From the NCBI GenBank assembly GCA_910575445.1, contig CAJTFW010000013.1:1-64000 (forward strand): a stretch of 64,000 bases of DNA, given 5' to 3'. The notes beneath the pieces were generated by a model. The model was not told the origin of the DNA. It did not search any database and saw only the letters and a program-made list of their open reading frames with translations. Position 1 is the stretch's first letter. Each line of letters begins with the position of its first letter. Below, piece after piece: positions 34,093 to 43,180 of the stretch. The position numbers were made by a program, and so were the translations under genes. The DNA is from Lachnospiraceae bacterium (lineage in GTDB: Bacteria > Bacillota > Clostridia > Lachnospirales > Lachnospiraceae).

Positions 34093-34529
34093 GGACGCTA
34101 GGACGGGAGGGGAGTAGGTTCCTTCCAGACCCCGCTCTCGCTTAATGAACGCCTATAGCGGTACTAAATTCGCGACTGCGCGGCTTAGCGCCGCTTGCGC
34201 TCATTAAGTGCCGATGGCGTTCAATGGGTCTTTCAGGAACCTACTCCCCTCCCGCCCTGGCTGACTACGGCTACCGATACGACATAATCCTACTATCATG
34301 TAATATTGTGTAGAGTATATAAGAGTAGTATTTCGCCTGAAGCGTATGTATCGAAGCCAATACACAGCTTGACATGGTCTGGTAGATATTCCTGCAAGAC
34401 CCATTGGACGCCATCGGCACTTAGCGAGCGCAAGCGGAACGCGCAGTCGCGAGCTTAGTACCGCTATAGGCGTTCATTAAGCGAGAGCGGGGTCTGGAAG
34501 GAATATCTACCAGGCCGTGGCGAGCGTCC
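34093..34529 (+). repeat. Large cloverleaf repeat, copy 3 (complete, 437 bp, best-paired)
   Basis: The closing stem is GGACGCT (34093-34099) with AGCGTCC (34523-34529). Hairpin 1 pairs 34105-34122 with 34236-34253 (18 bp, perfect) and internally TGAACGCC with GGCGTTCA. The central arm pairs GGCT/AGCC, CGATAC (34275-34280)/GTATCG (34348-34353) and TACTA (34291-34295)/TAGTA (34326-34330). Hairpin 2 pairs 34379-34392 with 34500-34513. It starts 39 bases after a stop codon and ends 60 bases before the promoter of the SorC regulator. Confidence 0.93.
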
Positions 34530-34588
34530 TTTATTTCACTCAATAACCTAGAAAACAAAGTTACACTATCATTTTTTAATATGAACAC

Positions 34589-34616
34589 TTGACAAAAATC
34601 AAAAAAATGTTATACT
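34589..34616 (+). promoter_or_regulatory. Promoter of the SorC-regulated operon
   Basis: TTGACA (34589-34594) and TATACT (34611-34616) with 16-base spacing, about 47 bases before the start codon. Confidence 0.7.
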
Positions 34617-34617
34617 A

Positions 34618-34635
34618 AAATTACAAATGTAATTT
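34618..34635. promoter_or_regulatory. Operator candidate: AAATTACAAATGTAATTT palindrome
   Basis: A perfect 18-base dyad (8-bp arms, 2-base centre) lies directly after the -10 box, covering the transcription start. The adjacent gene encodes a SorC/DeoR-type regulator that probably binds here and controls its own operon. Confidence 0.6.
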
Positions 34636-34662
34636 AAAATTCCATTTGTCACAGGAGGGATT

Positions 34663-35595
34663 ATGGAACGGAATTTATACGTAAAAATTGCCTACTGGTA
34701 CTATACGCTTGGCATGACACAGGATGAGATTGCGAAGCGGTTGTCATTTACACGGCAGAGGGTTAATCAGATGATTCATTCACTGCCAGAGCTTGGTATT
34801 GTCTCGGTGAATATTCATGGGTATGAGCGTAATCATATTGAATTAGAGAGTCAGATTGAAGAACGTTTTGGCTTGAAAGAGGTGTTGGTTGCGACGGACT
34901 ATGGAGAGAAGGAGACGGCGGTCTATAAAGTGGCTAATGTGGCGGCACAGTATCTGGATGAGACGATTCAACAGGGGGATGTGATTGGTGTCTCTTGGGG
35001 AAGGACTTTGGCAGAAGTCGTAAAACAGATGGCTTTTCGGCGCAGAAATGAGTGCCGAGTGGTGCAGCTTATGGGAGTGCAAAATGTAGAACAGATGGTG
35101 GAGAAGGCGGATGAGATAGCCAGAGAGCTGGCTAATAAGTTAGATTGTCCAAGTTATATGTTCTATGCGCCAGTGGTTGTGGAGCATGCCAAGACCAAAG
35201 AATGGCTTTTGTTAGAGCGATGTGTAAAGGCAGCTTATCAGATGATTCAGCAATGTAATGTGGCAGTGCTTGGGATTGGTGAGTTGACAGAGTCTTCGAC
35301 CATGTGTACAAGAGGATATATTACAAAGAAGGATATTCAGGTGTTAAGGGCACAGGGATTTGTGGGAGACCTTGCGATGAATCCGGTTCGTAAGGATGGA
35401 AGTTATGATAACTGTCCGCTGACAGAGCGGCTTATGACTTCAGATATGGAATGTCTAAGAAAGATAGATAATACCGTGGCAGTGGCGACTGGAGAAGAAA
35501 AAGTAGAAGCGATTCGGGCAGTGCTTCTGAGCGGATGCGTGGATACTTTAATTATAGATGAAACAACAGCGAGAATGGTTATGGAGGATAGGTAA
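34663..35595 (+). CDS. SorC-family sugar-responsive transcriptional regulator
   Basis: A 310-aa regulator. The N-terminal helix-turn-helix is YTLGMTQDEIAKRLSFTRQR followed by VNQMIHSLPELGIV. The C-terminal sugar-phosphate-binding domain has GDVIGVSWGRTLAEVVKQM and AVLGIGELTESSTM, and ends with CVDTLIIDETTARMVM. These are typical of SorC/DeoR-type effector domains; EryD of the brucella erythritol operon belongs to this family. AGGAGG precedes ATG 34663. It heads a four-gene catabolic operon and probably autoregulates through the adjacent palindrome. Confidence 0.88.
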   Translation: MERNLYVKIAYWYYTLGMTQDEIAKRLSFTRQRVNQMIHSLPELGIVSVNIHGYERNHIELESQIEERFGLKEVLVATDYGEKETAVYKVANVAAQYLDETIQQGDVIGVSWGRTLAEVVKQMAFRRRNECRVVQLMGVQNVEQMVEKADEIARELANKLDCPSYMFYAPVVVEHAKTKEWLLLERCVKAAYQMIQQCNVAVLGIGELTESSTMCTRGYITKKDIQVLRAQGFVGDLAMNPVRKDGSYDNCPLTERLMTSDMECLRKIDNTVAVATGEEKVEAIRAVLLSGCVDTLIIDETTARMVMEDR

Positions 35596-35607
35596 AAGGG
35601 GAAGAAA

Positions 35608-37146
35608 ATGAAGTATATTCTTGGGATTGATGTGGGGACATCGAATGTAAAAGCTGTCCTGTTTGATGAAGGAGGACAGGAAGTTCGTGTGGCGAGCCGG
35701 GAGAGTGAGACGATAAATGGTGCCGGCAACCATGTAGAACAGGATATGTATGTGGTATGGGAAAATGTTAAGGCCTGTGTGAAAAGTGTGATGGCGTCTA
35801 AGGCAGATGGGAAAGAAGAGATTGTCGGAGTTGGTGTGACCGGGCAGGGAGAAGGATGCTGGCTTATTGACCAGGAAGGGAATCCTGTGCAGAATGCGAT
35901 TCTGTGGTGTGATGGCCGGGCGGTCAAGGAGGTAGGTGAGATTACCAAAGAGCATCCTGAGATTGGGAAGCTCTATCATAAGACAACAGGAACACCGCCA
36001 CTTCTTGGCAACCAGATGATGCTCCTTAAATGGATGAAAGAAAATCGACAAGAAGTGCTGGATAAGGCAGACAAACTGATGTTCTGTAAGGACTGGATTC
36101 GCTATAAGATGACCGGGAAGATTCAGACAGAGATTACAGACAGCCTTACATCGCTTGTAGATGTGGAAAGCGGCAAGATTGCAGTGGAGCTGATGGAAGC
36201 ACTGGGGATTGCCAAGTATCGGGATTATCTCCCGGACCCGGTAAGGTCGGATGAAGTGGTTGGGACGCTTCTTGACTCTTTTGCAGATGAGGTGGGATTA
36301 CAGAGAGGCCTTCCAGTGATAGCAGGTGCTTTGGATACTTCTGCAACAGCAGTGGGACTTGGGGCGATTCATGAGAAAGATGTCTGTGTTATCTTAGGGA
36401 CGACTTGCGCCAATGAGATTGTACTAAGAAAAGAAGACTGTGATTTTGGGGCAGAGAATTCCAGATTTGAGAAGCATCCACTTGGGGAATTGTATGTGGA
36501 ATTGCAGCCAACACTGAATGGGACGCCTAATATTGACTGGATGTTAGAGCATATCGCACAGACGAAAGATTTTCAGGAGATTGATAAAATGGTATCAAAG
36601 ACGCCAGTAGGCTGTGGCGGTGTGGTGTATCATCCATATATCAGTGTAGCAGGGGAGAGGGCTCCATTTTATCATCCCTATGCGCGTGCAAGCTTTTTTG
36701 GTATTAGTCAGGTGACAACAAGAGAGGACTTAATACGTGCAGTCTATGAAGGCATCAGTATGTCGATTCGGGATTGTCTGCAAAATGTAGATAAAGATGC
36801 TACGATATATTTAGCAGGAGGCGGTGCCAAAAGTCCGGTGTGGGCGCAGATGATTGCAGATGTGCTAGGACTAAAGGTGATGATTCCTGCTGGAAGAGAA
36901 CTCGGAGCAAAAGGCGTGGCATTGATGGTTGGTGTCCGTCAGGGGCTTTATAAGGACTATGAGGAAGCAGTGAAAAAAGCCTGTACGTTTCGTCAGGTAT
37001 ATCATCCCAATCTGGTAAATACCAGAAAATATGACTTGATATATGAGCTTTATAAAAAAGTCAGAATACATAACCAGGAGATATGGGATTACAGACATCA
37101 GATGAATAAAAAGATTAAGGCAATTAGTCAGGAGGAAGTAAAATGA
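35608..37146 (+). CDS. FGGY-family carbohydrate kinase
   Basis: A 512-aa kinase. The N-terminal phosphate loop is GIDVGTSNVKAVLFDEGG. GVGVTGQGEGCWLID and QNAILWCDGRAVKEV mark the substrate side, the glycine-rich segment is VCVILGTTCANEI, and the C-terminal ATP motif is LAGGGAKSPVW. It is only distantly similar to the 7636 kinase. The partner dehydrogenase and aldolase suggest that a ketose or polyol is phosphorylated, then oxidised or cleaved. Erythritol, xylulose or autoinducer-2-type substrates are all possible. The stop codon overlaps the next start (ATGA). Confidence 0.82.
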   Translation: MKYILGIDVGTSNVKAVLFDEGGQEVRVASRESETINGAGNHVEQDMYVVWENVKACVKSVMASKADGKEEIVGVGVTGQGEGCWLIDQEGNPVQNAILWCDGRAVKEVGEITKEHPEIGKLYHKTTGTPPLLGNQMMLLKWMKENRQEVLDKADKLMFCKDWIRYKMTGKIQTEITDSLTSLVDVESGKIAVELMEALGIAKYRDYLPDPVRSDEVVGTLLDSFADEVGLQRGLPVIAGALDTSATAVGLGAIHEKDVCVILGTTCANEIVLRKEDCDFGAENSRFEKHPLGELYVELQPTLNGTPNIDWMLEHIAQTKDFQEIDKMVSKTPVGCGGVVYHPYISVAGERAPFYHPYARASFFGISQVTTREDLIRAVYEGISMSIRDCLQNVDKDATIYLAGGGAKSPVWAQMIADVLGLKVMIPAGRELGAKGVALMVGVRQGLYKDYEEAVKKACTFRQVYHPNLVNTRKYDLIYELYKKVRIHNQEIWDYRHQMNKKIKAISQEEVK

Positions 37147-38180
37147 AGATATTTTTTACAGCGGAGTACAATGAAAAGGAGCTAAAGCCTCTGTATGAGA
37201 TGGGAGAGGTCGTAAAAGACGGATGGGCGCTTGGACTTCCGAAGATGTCAGAAGAAGAACTTGTGGAGAAGACAAAAGATGCAGATATGATTATCACAAG
37301 TTATGATGATATTACCAGAAAGGTAATCGAGAGCGCACCAAATCTAAAGTTGATTGCATGCACAAGAGCGACCCCGGTCAATGTGGATATGGCAGCGGCA
37401 CAAGAGCGTGGGATTCCGGTTCTGTATACACCAGGAAGAAATTCAGACTCGACGGCAGAGATGACGATTGGACTAATGTTGTCAATCGCCAGAAAAATAC
37501 CGATGGCATATCGTGCACTGAAAGAGGGAAAATTTACCGGTAATCCTGATGCGAAGAAGGTGACAAAAGATGGCCTTAAAGTAGATATGATATGGGATAT
37601 GAATATAGATTCCCCTTATATGGTCTTTAAGGGAACACAGCTTCATGGAAAGACGCTTGGTATCGTCGGATATGGAAGTATTGGGCGCAGAGTAGGAAAG
37701 ATTGCACGGGCGATTGGGATGGAGCTTCTGATTTATGACCCGTTTGTAGGGGAGATTGATGTGGAGGAATTCGGGGTTCGCAAGGCGCTGACATTAAAAC
37801 AGCTGATGCAGGAAGCGGACTTTGTGACTTGCCATATGAAGATTACAGAGGAGACAAAAGGGTGCATTAGCAGAGAGATGATTGGCTATATGAAGCCTAC
37901 CGCTTATTTTATTAATGCATCAAGAGGAGCGATACTTGACGAGGAGGCATTGATTGATGCGCTTCGGGAACATAAGATTGCAGGGGCAGCATTTGATGTG
38001 TATGCCAGTGAGCCACTTGCAAGTAACCATCCTTATGTGACAGAGCTTGACAATGTGGTGATTACACCGCATATTGCAGGGGCAACAGATGATGTGCTGG
38101 TAAATCATACACGACAGATTGTGGCAGATGTACGGAGATTTTTAAAAGGGGAGCATTTGCTGTATCAGTATAAGTTTTAG
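37143..38180 (+). CDS. D-isomer-specific 2-hydroxyacid dehydrogenase family protein
   Basis: A 345-aa NAD(P)-dependent oxidoreductase. The cofactor loop is GYGSIGRRVGKIARAIG, the substrate Arg is in FINASRGAILDEEAL, and the catalytic His is in ITPHIAGAT. The general acid region DVYASEPL is present. Compared with phosphoglycerate dehydrogenase it lacks an ACT regulatory domain. It overlaps the kinase gene by four bases, so it is in the same operon. It may act on a phosphorylated or free sugar acid; the direction and substrate are unknown. Confidence 0.83.
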   Translation: MKIFFTAEYNEKELKPLYEMGEVVKDGWALGLPKMSEEELVEKTKDADMIITSYDDITRKVIESAPNLKLIACTRATPVNVDMAAAQERGIPVLYTPGRNSDSTAEMTIGLMLSIARKIPMAYRALKEGKFTGNPDAKKVTKDGLKVDMIWDMNIDSPYMVFKGTQLHGKTLGIVGYGSIGRRVGKIARAIGMELLIYDPFVGEIDVEEFGVRKALTLKQLMQEADFVTCHMKITEETKGCISREMIGYMKPTAYFINASRGAILDEEALIDALREHKIAGAAFDVYASEPLASNHPYVTELDNVVITPHIAGATDDVLVNHTRQIVADVRRFLKGEHLLYQYKF

Positions 38181-38220
38181 GTTTTTAAATTATAGTTAAT
38201 ATATTAGGAGGATATGGAGT

Positions 38221-38874
38221 ATGAACAGAGAAAAGGCGAAACTGATGCAGATGGAAGTGTGTAAGACCGCACAGGAGATGTATCATAGTGGGCTGGTGGC
38301 TGGAACCTGGGGGAATATCTCGGCAAGAGTGGATGAAGATTATATGGTGATTACGCCATCGGGGATGGATTATGAGAGACTATGTCCCGATGATATGGTT
38401 ATTGTAAATATGAATACACTGGAGTATGAAGGGAATCTAAAGCCTTCAATTGAGACAGTGGTTCATTCGGCAGTCTATAAGGACAGACCAGAGGTAAATG
38501 GGATTGTGCATACCCATTCAACCTATGCGCTGACAGTAGCTACAGCAAGAAAAGAGATTCCGCCAATCTGTGATGACCAGGTGCAGATTTTGGGTGGCTC
38601 GGTAAGGCTGGCCGGATATACAATGCCAGGAACAAAAGAGATGGCTAAGGAAGTGATACGCGCTCTAAAAGAAAGAGCAGGAGCTTTGATTGCCAATCAT
38701 GGGGCGATTACGGTTGGCCGCACATTAGCAGAAGCTTATACAGGGTCTGTGGTATTAGAGAAGACTGCAAAAATATATATTAATTGCCAAAGCATTGGTG
38801 GAGCAGTGGAGATATCGCAGGCAGATATTGATTTCTTTCATGATTTCTTTATGAATAAGTATGGACAAAGATAA
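38221..38874 (+). CDS. Class II aldolase/adducin-family protein (FucA-like)
   Basis: A 217-aa zinc aldolase. The family opening GTWGNISARVDEDYMVITPS and the zinc ligands HTHS and ANHG are seen. The catalytic acidic residue is in PSIETVVHS, and a third His is contributed downstream. Family members include fuculose-, rhamnulose- and ribulose-phosphate aldolases or epimerases and tetronate-phosphate decarboxylases. As the last gene of the SorC operon it probably cleaves the phosphorylated intermediate into triose phosphate and a short aldehyde. Confidence 0.83.
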   Translation: MNREKAKLMQMEVCKTAQEMYHSGLVAGTWGNISARVDEDYMVITPSGMDYERLCPDDMVIVNMNTLEYEGNLKPSIETVVHSAVYKDRPEVNGIVHTHSTYALTVATARKEIPPICDDQVQILGGSVRLAGYTMPGTKEMAKEVIRALKERAGALIANHGAITVGRTLAEAYTGSVVLEKTAKIYINCQSIGGAVEISQADIDFFHDFFMNKYGQR

Positions 38875-38899
38875 AATATAGAAGTTTTGGTACATAAAG

Positions 38900-38942
38900 C
38901 TCAGCCCAACAGAAAGCTATACTCTGTTGGGCTGAGTTTTTA
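38900..38942 (+). terminator. Intrinsic terminator after the SorC operon
   Basis: CTCAGCCCAACAG pairs with CTGTTGGGCTGAG around an 11-base loop, followed by TTTTT. Confidence 0.9.
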
Positions 38943-38963
38943 ATAATAGAAAATTTTCTGTTA

Positions 38964-38992
38964 TTGCGAGTTGCATTAATTTTTAGTATAAT
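38964..38992 (+). promoter_or_regulatory. Promoter of the GH13/glgB operon
   Basis: TTGCGA (38964-38969) and a perfect TATAAT (38987-38992) at 17-base spacing, about 33 bases before the start codon. Confidence 0.65.
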
Positions 38993-39024
38993 AGGGAAAG
39001 CAACAAAGAACAGGAGATGGTATT

Positions 39025-40377
39025 ATGGAAAAATGGTATGAAAGTGCAGTGTTTTATCATATGTATCCGCTTGGGATGCTTGGAGCACCGAAGGAAAATA
39101 AACAGGAAGAAGTGGTACATCGTTTGAGAGAGCTGCTTCCCTGGGTGGACCATATTAAGAAGATTGGCTGTACGGCTATCTATATTGGCCCATTGTTTGA
39201 GTCAACTTCGCATGGGTATGACACAAAGGACTATAAGCTAGTGGACAGACGTCTGGGGGATAATGAGGATTTTAAGGAATTTGTGGCGTATTGTCATAAG
39301 GCGGATGTCAAAGTGGTGGTAGACGGCGTCTTTAACCATACCGGCAGAGAATTCTGGGCATTTCAGGATATTCAGAAGAATCGGGAAGGCTCGGCATATT
39401 GTGGATGGTATCAGGAAGTGAATTTCCAAGGAAATACGGGATATAATGATGGATTCTGGTATAAGGCATGGAGAAACTGCTTTGAGCTGGCCAATCTGAA
39501 TCTGCAGAATCCTGCAGTAAAAGAGTATTTGTTAGACGTGATTCAGTTCTGGATTCAGGAGTTTGATATTGATGGAATTCGTCTGGATTGCGCGGACTGT
39601 CTGGATTTTCAGTTTATGAGAGAGATGCGCAGTATGACAGAGGCTAAGAAAGCGGATTTCTGGCTGATGGGTGAGGTGATTCATGGCGATTACAGCCGCT
39701 GGACAGAGCCTGGCATCTTACATTCAGTGACAAATTATGAGCTGCATAAGGGACTGTATTCCGGGCATAATGACCATAATTATTTTGAGATTGCGCATAC
39801 GATTCGCAGACAGTTTGATGCGAATGGAGGTATCTACAGAGGGCGCAAATTATATTCTTTTGTAGATAATCATGATGTGGACAGAATTGCTTCTAAATTA
39901 AATATAAAAGAACATCTGCCGCTGGTCTGGATGCTCTCTTATACACTTCCGGGAATTCCGTCTATCTACTATGGCAGTGAGTGGGGGATTGAAGGAAGAA
40001 AAGAAGGCTCAAACGATGATCCGCTTCGTCCGGCTCTTAAGCTTACAGAGCTAGAAGAAAAGCCTCCCGTTCCAGAACTTCCAAAGCTTTTGACCGTACT
40101 TGGAGAGCTTCGCAAAGAGTGTCCTTGTCTGTCGCAGGGAGCTTATCGGGAGCTGTATCTTCGCAATCGCCAATATGCCTATGCAATGGTACTTGGAGAA
40201 CAGGCAGTTGTTGTGATGGTCAACTGTGATGATGCACCGGCAACTTTTGAATTTCCGAATCCGGTTAGTAAAAATCACTATAAAGATGTATTTTTGGGGT
40301 GTGAAAATACAACAGAATGTGATAAAATAACCGTATCATTAGAAAAAAATTCGGGCAAGATTTACAGGTTCGAATAG
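39025..40377 (+). CDS. GH13 alpha-amylase-family glycoside hydrolase
   Basis: A 450-aa cytoplasmic enzyme with no signal peptide. GH13 regions are complete: DGVFNHTG (region I), GIRLDCAD with the nucleophile Asp (II), LMGEVIHGDY with the acid/base Glu (III) and FVDNHDVDRI (IV). The SIYYGSEWGIEGRK segment and the short C-terminal beta domain fit alpha-amylase or cyclomaltodextrinase-like enzymes acting on maltodextrins. It is 12 bases from glgB, which suggests joint turnover of intracellular glycogen or imported maltodextrin. Confidence 0.88.
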   Translation: MEKWYESAVFYHMYPLGMLGAPKENKQEEVVHRLRELLPWVDHIKKIGCTAIYIGPLFESTSHGYDTKDYKLVDRRLGDNEDFKEFVAYCHKADVKVVVDGVFNHTGREFWAFQDIQKNREGSAYCGWYQEVNFQGNTGYNDGFWYKAWRNCFELANLNLQNPAVKEYLLDVIQFWIQEFDIDGIRLDCADCLDFQFMREMRSMTEAKKADFWLMGEVIHGDYSRWTEPGILHSVTNYELHKGLYSGHNDHNYFEIAHTIRRQFDANGGIYRGRKLYSFVDNHDVDRIASKLNIKEHLPLVWMLSYTLPGIPSIYYGSEWGIEGRKEGSNDDPLRPALKLTELEEKPPVPELPKLLTVLGELRKECPCLSQGAYRELYLRNRQYAYAMVLGEQAVVVMVNCDDAPATFEFPNPVSKNHYKDVFLGCENTTECDKITVSLEKNSGKIYRFE

Positions 40378-40389
40378 AGGAGAAGACTT

Positions 40390-42324
40390 ATGGGGAAAAA
40401 AGCAGTGAAAAAAGCAGCCAGCAAACGGCCATGGTGCGCTGTCACAAATGAGGACCAATATTTCTTTGGCGAAGGAACACACTATCAGATTTACAAAAAG
40501 CTTGGTGCTCATCTGGCAGAGATGGATGGTGAGAAAGGTGTGTATTTCGCAGTATGGGCGCCTAACGCGAAGAATGTACGCGTGGTTGGAGAGTTTAATA
40601 GGTGGGGATCTGATGGGTATAAGATGACCAGACTAGAGCCTCTTGGTATCTATGAAGCGTTTGTTCCTGACTTAAAGGAAGGCTGCATGTATAAATATCT
40701 GATTGAGACACAGTCGGGAGAATATCTCTATAAGGCAGACCCTTTTGCTTTCTATGCAGAGAAGCGTCCGGGAAATGCTTCGATTGTTATGGATATTGAC
40801 CATTTTACATGGCATGATGAAAAATGGATGGAGAAGCGCAAGACTTGGGATGGACCAAGGGAAGCAATGTCTATCTATGAAGTGCATCCAGGCTCCTGGA
40901 GACGGCATCCACATGAAGATGGTGAAGATGGATATTATAACTATCGTGAATTTGCTGTGGAATTGACAAAATATGTCAAAGAGATGGGATATACCCATGT
41001 GGAGCTGATGGGCATAGCAGAACATCCGTTCGATGGATCTTGGGGTTATCAGGTGACAGGATACTTTGCACCGACTTCAAGACATGGCACACCAGCAGAT
41101 TTTCAGTATATGATGGATTATCTGCACAAGCATAATATCGGTGTTATCCTAGACTGGGTACCAGCACATTTTCCAAGGGATGGCTATGGACTGGCAAATT
41201 TTGACGGGACGCCTTTGTTTGAGCATCCTGACAGCCGCAGAGGAGAGCATCCTGACTGGGGGACAAAGATTTTTAACTATGAGAAATCGGAAGTTCGCAA
41301 TTTCCTGATTGCCAATGCGCTGTACTGGTTAGAGCATTATCATGTGGACGGGCTGCGTGTGGATGCAGTGGCATCCATGCTCTATCTGGACTATGGCAAA
41401 CAGGATGGACAATGGCTGCCCAATAAATACGGCGGAAATCAGAATCTGGAGGCTATCTGGTTCTTTCGGCATCTGAATTCTCTGATTAGAGGCAGAAACG
41501 ATGGTTCCATGATTATTGCAGAGGAGTCAACGGCATGGCCTGGAGTGACAAAAGATGTCAAAGAGGATGGACTTGGATTTAACTTTAAGTGGAATATGGG
41601 CTGGATGAATGATTTCCTGGAATATATGAAACTAGACCCCTATTTCCGTAAAGATAATCACAATAAGATGACCTTTGCGATGAGCTATGCGTGCAGCGAG
41701 AACTATATTTTGGTGTTGTCTCATGATGAGGTGGTGCATCTAAAGTGCTCGATGCTAAATAAGATGCCAGGATATCTGGAGGATAAATTTGCAAATTTAA
41801 AGGCTGGATATACCTTTATGTTTGGACATCCAGGCAAGAAGCTTCTCTTTATGGGAAATGAGTTTGCACAGCTTCAGGAGTGGAGTGAAGCAAGAGAGCT
41901 GGATTGGTTCCTTCTAAAAGAAGAACGGCATCAGCAGATGCAGAACTATGTTAAGACGCTTCTGCATATGTATAAGAAATATCGGTGTCTCTATGAGCAG
42001 GATGACAGCTGGGACGGGTTTAAATGGATCAATGCCGACGACTGTTTTCGGAGTATTTTTAGTTTTGTGCGCTATAGTAAGACAAAACGGAAAAATCTGT
42101 TGTTTGTGATGAACTTTACACCGATGGAGCGGGCGGATTACCGTGTGGGTGTGCCAAGGAAGAAAAAATATAAGCTGGTGTTAGATGGAGATGCACCAGA
42201 ATTTGGCGGAAATGGACGGGAAAAGCCGCTGGTATATGAAGCGAAGAAAGGCGAGTGTGATGGACAGAAGTTCTATGTGGAATATCCACTGTCGCCTTAT
42301 GGAATAGCAGTATTTGAATTTTAA
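40390..42324 (+). CDS. glgB: 1,4-alpha-glucan branching enzyme
   Basis: A 644-aa glycogen branching enzyme that makes alpha-1,6 branches. An N-terminal CBM48 region (residues ~45-130, FAVWAPNAKNVRVVGEFNRW) precedes the GH13 barrel. Motifs are VILDWVPAHFP, GLRVDAVASMLYLDY (nucleophile Asp), MIIAEESTAWP (acid/base Glu) and VLSHDEVVH. The usual HGKCSM segment reads HLKCSM, a small departure. The length is normal for the shorter N-terminal class. AGGAG precedes ATG 40390. Confidence 0.93.
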   Translation: MGKKAVKKAASKRPWCAVTNEDQYFFGEGTHYQIYKKLGAHLAEMDGEKGVYFAVWAPNAKNVRVVGEFNRWGSDGYKMTRLEPLGIYEAFVPDLKEGCMYKYLIETQSGEYLYKADPFAFYAEKRPGNASIVMDIDHFTWHDEKWMEKRKTWDGPREAMSIYEVHPGSWRRHPHEDGEDGYYNYREFAVELTKYVKEMGYTHVELMGIAEHPFDGSWGYQVTGYFAPTSRHGTPADFQYMMDYLHKHNIGVILDWVPAHFPRDGYGLANFDGTPLFEHPDSRRGEHPDWGTKIFNYEKSEVRNFLIANALYWLEHYHVDGLRVDAVASMLYLDYGKQDGQWLPNKYGGNQNLEAIWFFRHLNSLIRGRNDGSMIIAEESTAWPGVTKDVKEDGLGFNFKWNMGWMNDFLEYMKLDPYFRKDNHNKMTFAMSYACSENYILVLSHDEVVHLKCSMLNKMPGYLEDKFANLKAGYTFMFGHPGKKLLFMGNEFAQLQEWSEARELDWFLLKEERHQQMQNYVKTLLHMYKKYRCLYEQDDSWDGFKWINADDCFRSIFSFVRYSKTKRKNLLFVMNFTPMERADYRVGVPRKKKYKLVLDGDAPEFGGNGREKPLVYEAKKGECDGQKFYVEYPLSPYGIAVFEF

Positions 42325-42332
42325 AGAATAAA

Positions 42333-42373
42333 AGCAGGGAGTGACCATATAATATGTCACTCCCTGCTCTGAC
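42333..42373. terminator. Terminator after glgB, shared with the convergent gene
   Basis: AGCAGGGAGTGAC pairs with GTCACTCCCTGCT around CATATAATAT. Convergent flanking genes suggest bidirectional use, though T-runs are short. Confidence 0.75.
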
Positions 42374-42383
42374 TTTAAAAGGG

Positions 42384-43166
42384 CTATTGACCAGCGATAA
42401 TTTTGGGGATTTTGTGCATGTCGGCAGCGATATCTGTAAAGGAGCTGAAGTAGCTGCCGATGATTTTTTGGGTGGAGGCGAGACAGTAGAGGTCTAGAAG
42501 GGCATCTTCTATGCCCTCTTTGGTGTCACGTCTTAGACAGCGGTTTTGGTTAGAGAGGATATGACCAGGGAAAGTGGCTCTTAGGAGTGCTTCTTCAGCG
42601 GGGTCATCAGTGGCCAGATAGAACATGGTATGGGGGTTTTTTAAGAGTTCTTCTTGCATGGCGGCTAAGAAAGCGTCCGTGGAGCTTTTGCCAATGGAGG
42701 GCTGATTGTCGGTACGGCGGATATGGACACCGATGCAAGAAGGCCCAAAGGTACCAATCATTTGGTCAATACGGGCTTTCAGGGGAGCGACAGGAAGGAA
42801 GAGGTGATAGTCTTGGGAAGGGTAGAAGCTTTCCCAGGTAAAGATGTAAGTATTGCCTTTTAGAGATTCGACAAAAGAGGGAGAGAGCTTGCCATCAGGG
42901 AGCCGGTTTTTTAAGATATCGTCATTGGTCAGATAGTTGCGGGCAGTCTTTTGGTAGAAAAGTTTGCGGGGGTCGGCAACGGAATGGATATTGGTGATTT
43001 TAAACTCTGATACTGGTTGAAACAGAAAATGAAACGGACAGTTAAGTTCATGGTTGCAATTCCAGAAGATTAGAAGCTTTTCCTGACGCTTAAGAGAGAG
43101 ACGATAGGCGGAATTTATTACGCGGATGCGGTTGCATAAACCGCCAGAAGGTTGTATGATTAGCAT
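42384..43166 (-). CDS. Fucosyltransferase-superfamily glycosyltransferase
   Basis: A 260-aa protein. QPSGGLCNRIRVINSAYRLS at the N-terminus and GVHIRRTDNQPS are the paired donor-binding motifs of the alpha-1,2/alpha-1,6/O-fucosyltransferase superfamily (the Arg-rich HIRRTD). MFYLATDDPAEEALL and IIGSYFSSFTDIAA complete it. It would transfer fucose or a related sugar to a surface glycan. It lies on the opposite strand at the edge of the polysaccharide cluster, with its own promoter. Confidence 0.7.
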   Translation of the reverse strand: MLIIQPSGGLCNRIRVINSAYRLSLKRQEKLLIFWNCNHELNCPFHFLFQPVSEFKITNIHSVADPRKLFYQKTARNYLTNDDILKNRLPDGKLSPSFVESLKGNTYIFTWESFYPSQDYHLFLPVAPLKARIDQMIGTFGPSCIGVHIRRTDNQPSIGKSSTDAFLAAMQEELLKNPHTMFYLATDDPAEEALLRATFPGHILSNQNRCLRRDTKEGIEDALLDLYCLASTQKIIGSYFSSFTDIAADMHKIPKIIAGQ

Positions 43167-43180
43167 TGGTGTACCTCGCT

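Noticed and set aside
34093-34529. Classical MITE or insertion-sequence derivative
   Set aside because: Terminal inverted repeats are only about 7 bp, no target duplication is visible at either complete copy, and no transposase is in the window. A mobile origin through hairpin-using enzymes cannot be excluded, so it is listed as a repeat only.
35403-35948. Long minus-strand open frames antisense to the SorC/kinase genes
   Set aside because: They mirror the strongly coding plus strand, lack ribosome sites and span the gene boundary. The same applies to antisense frames at 12105-12797, 47931-48329 and 56245-56820.
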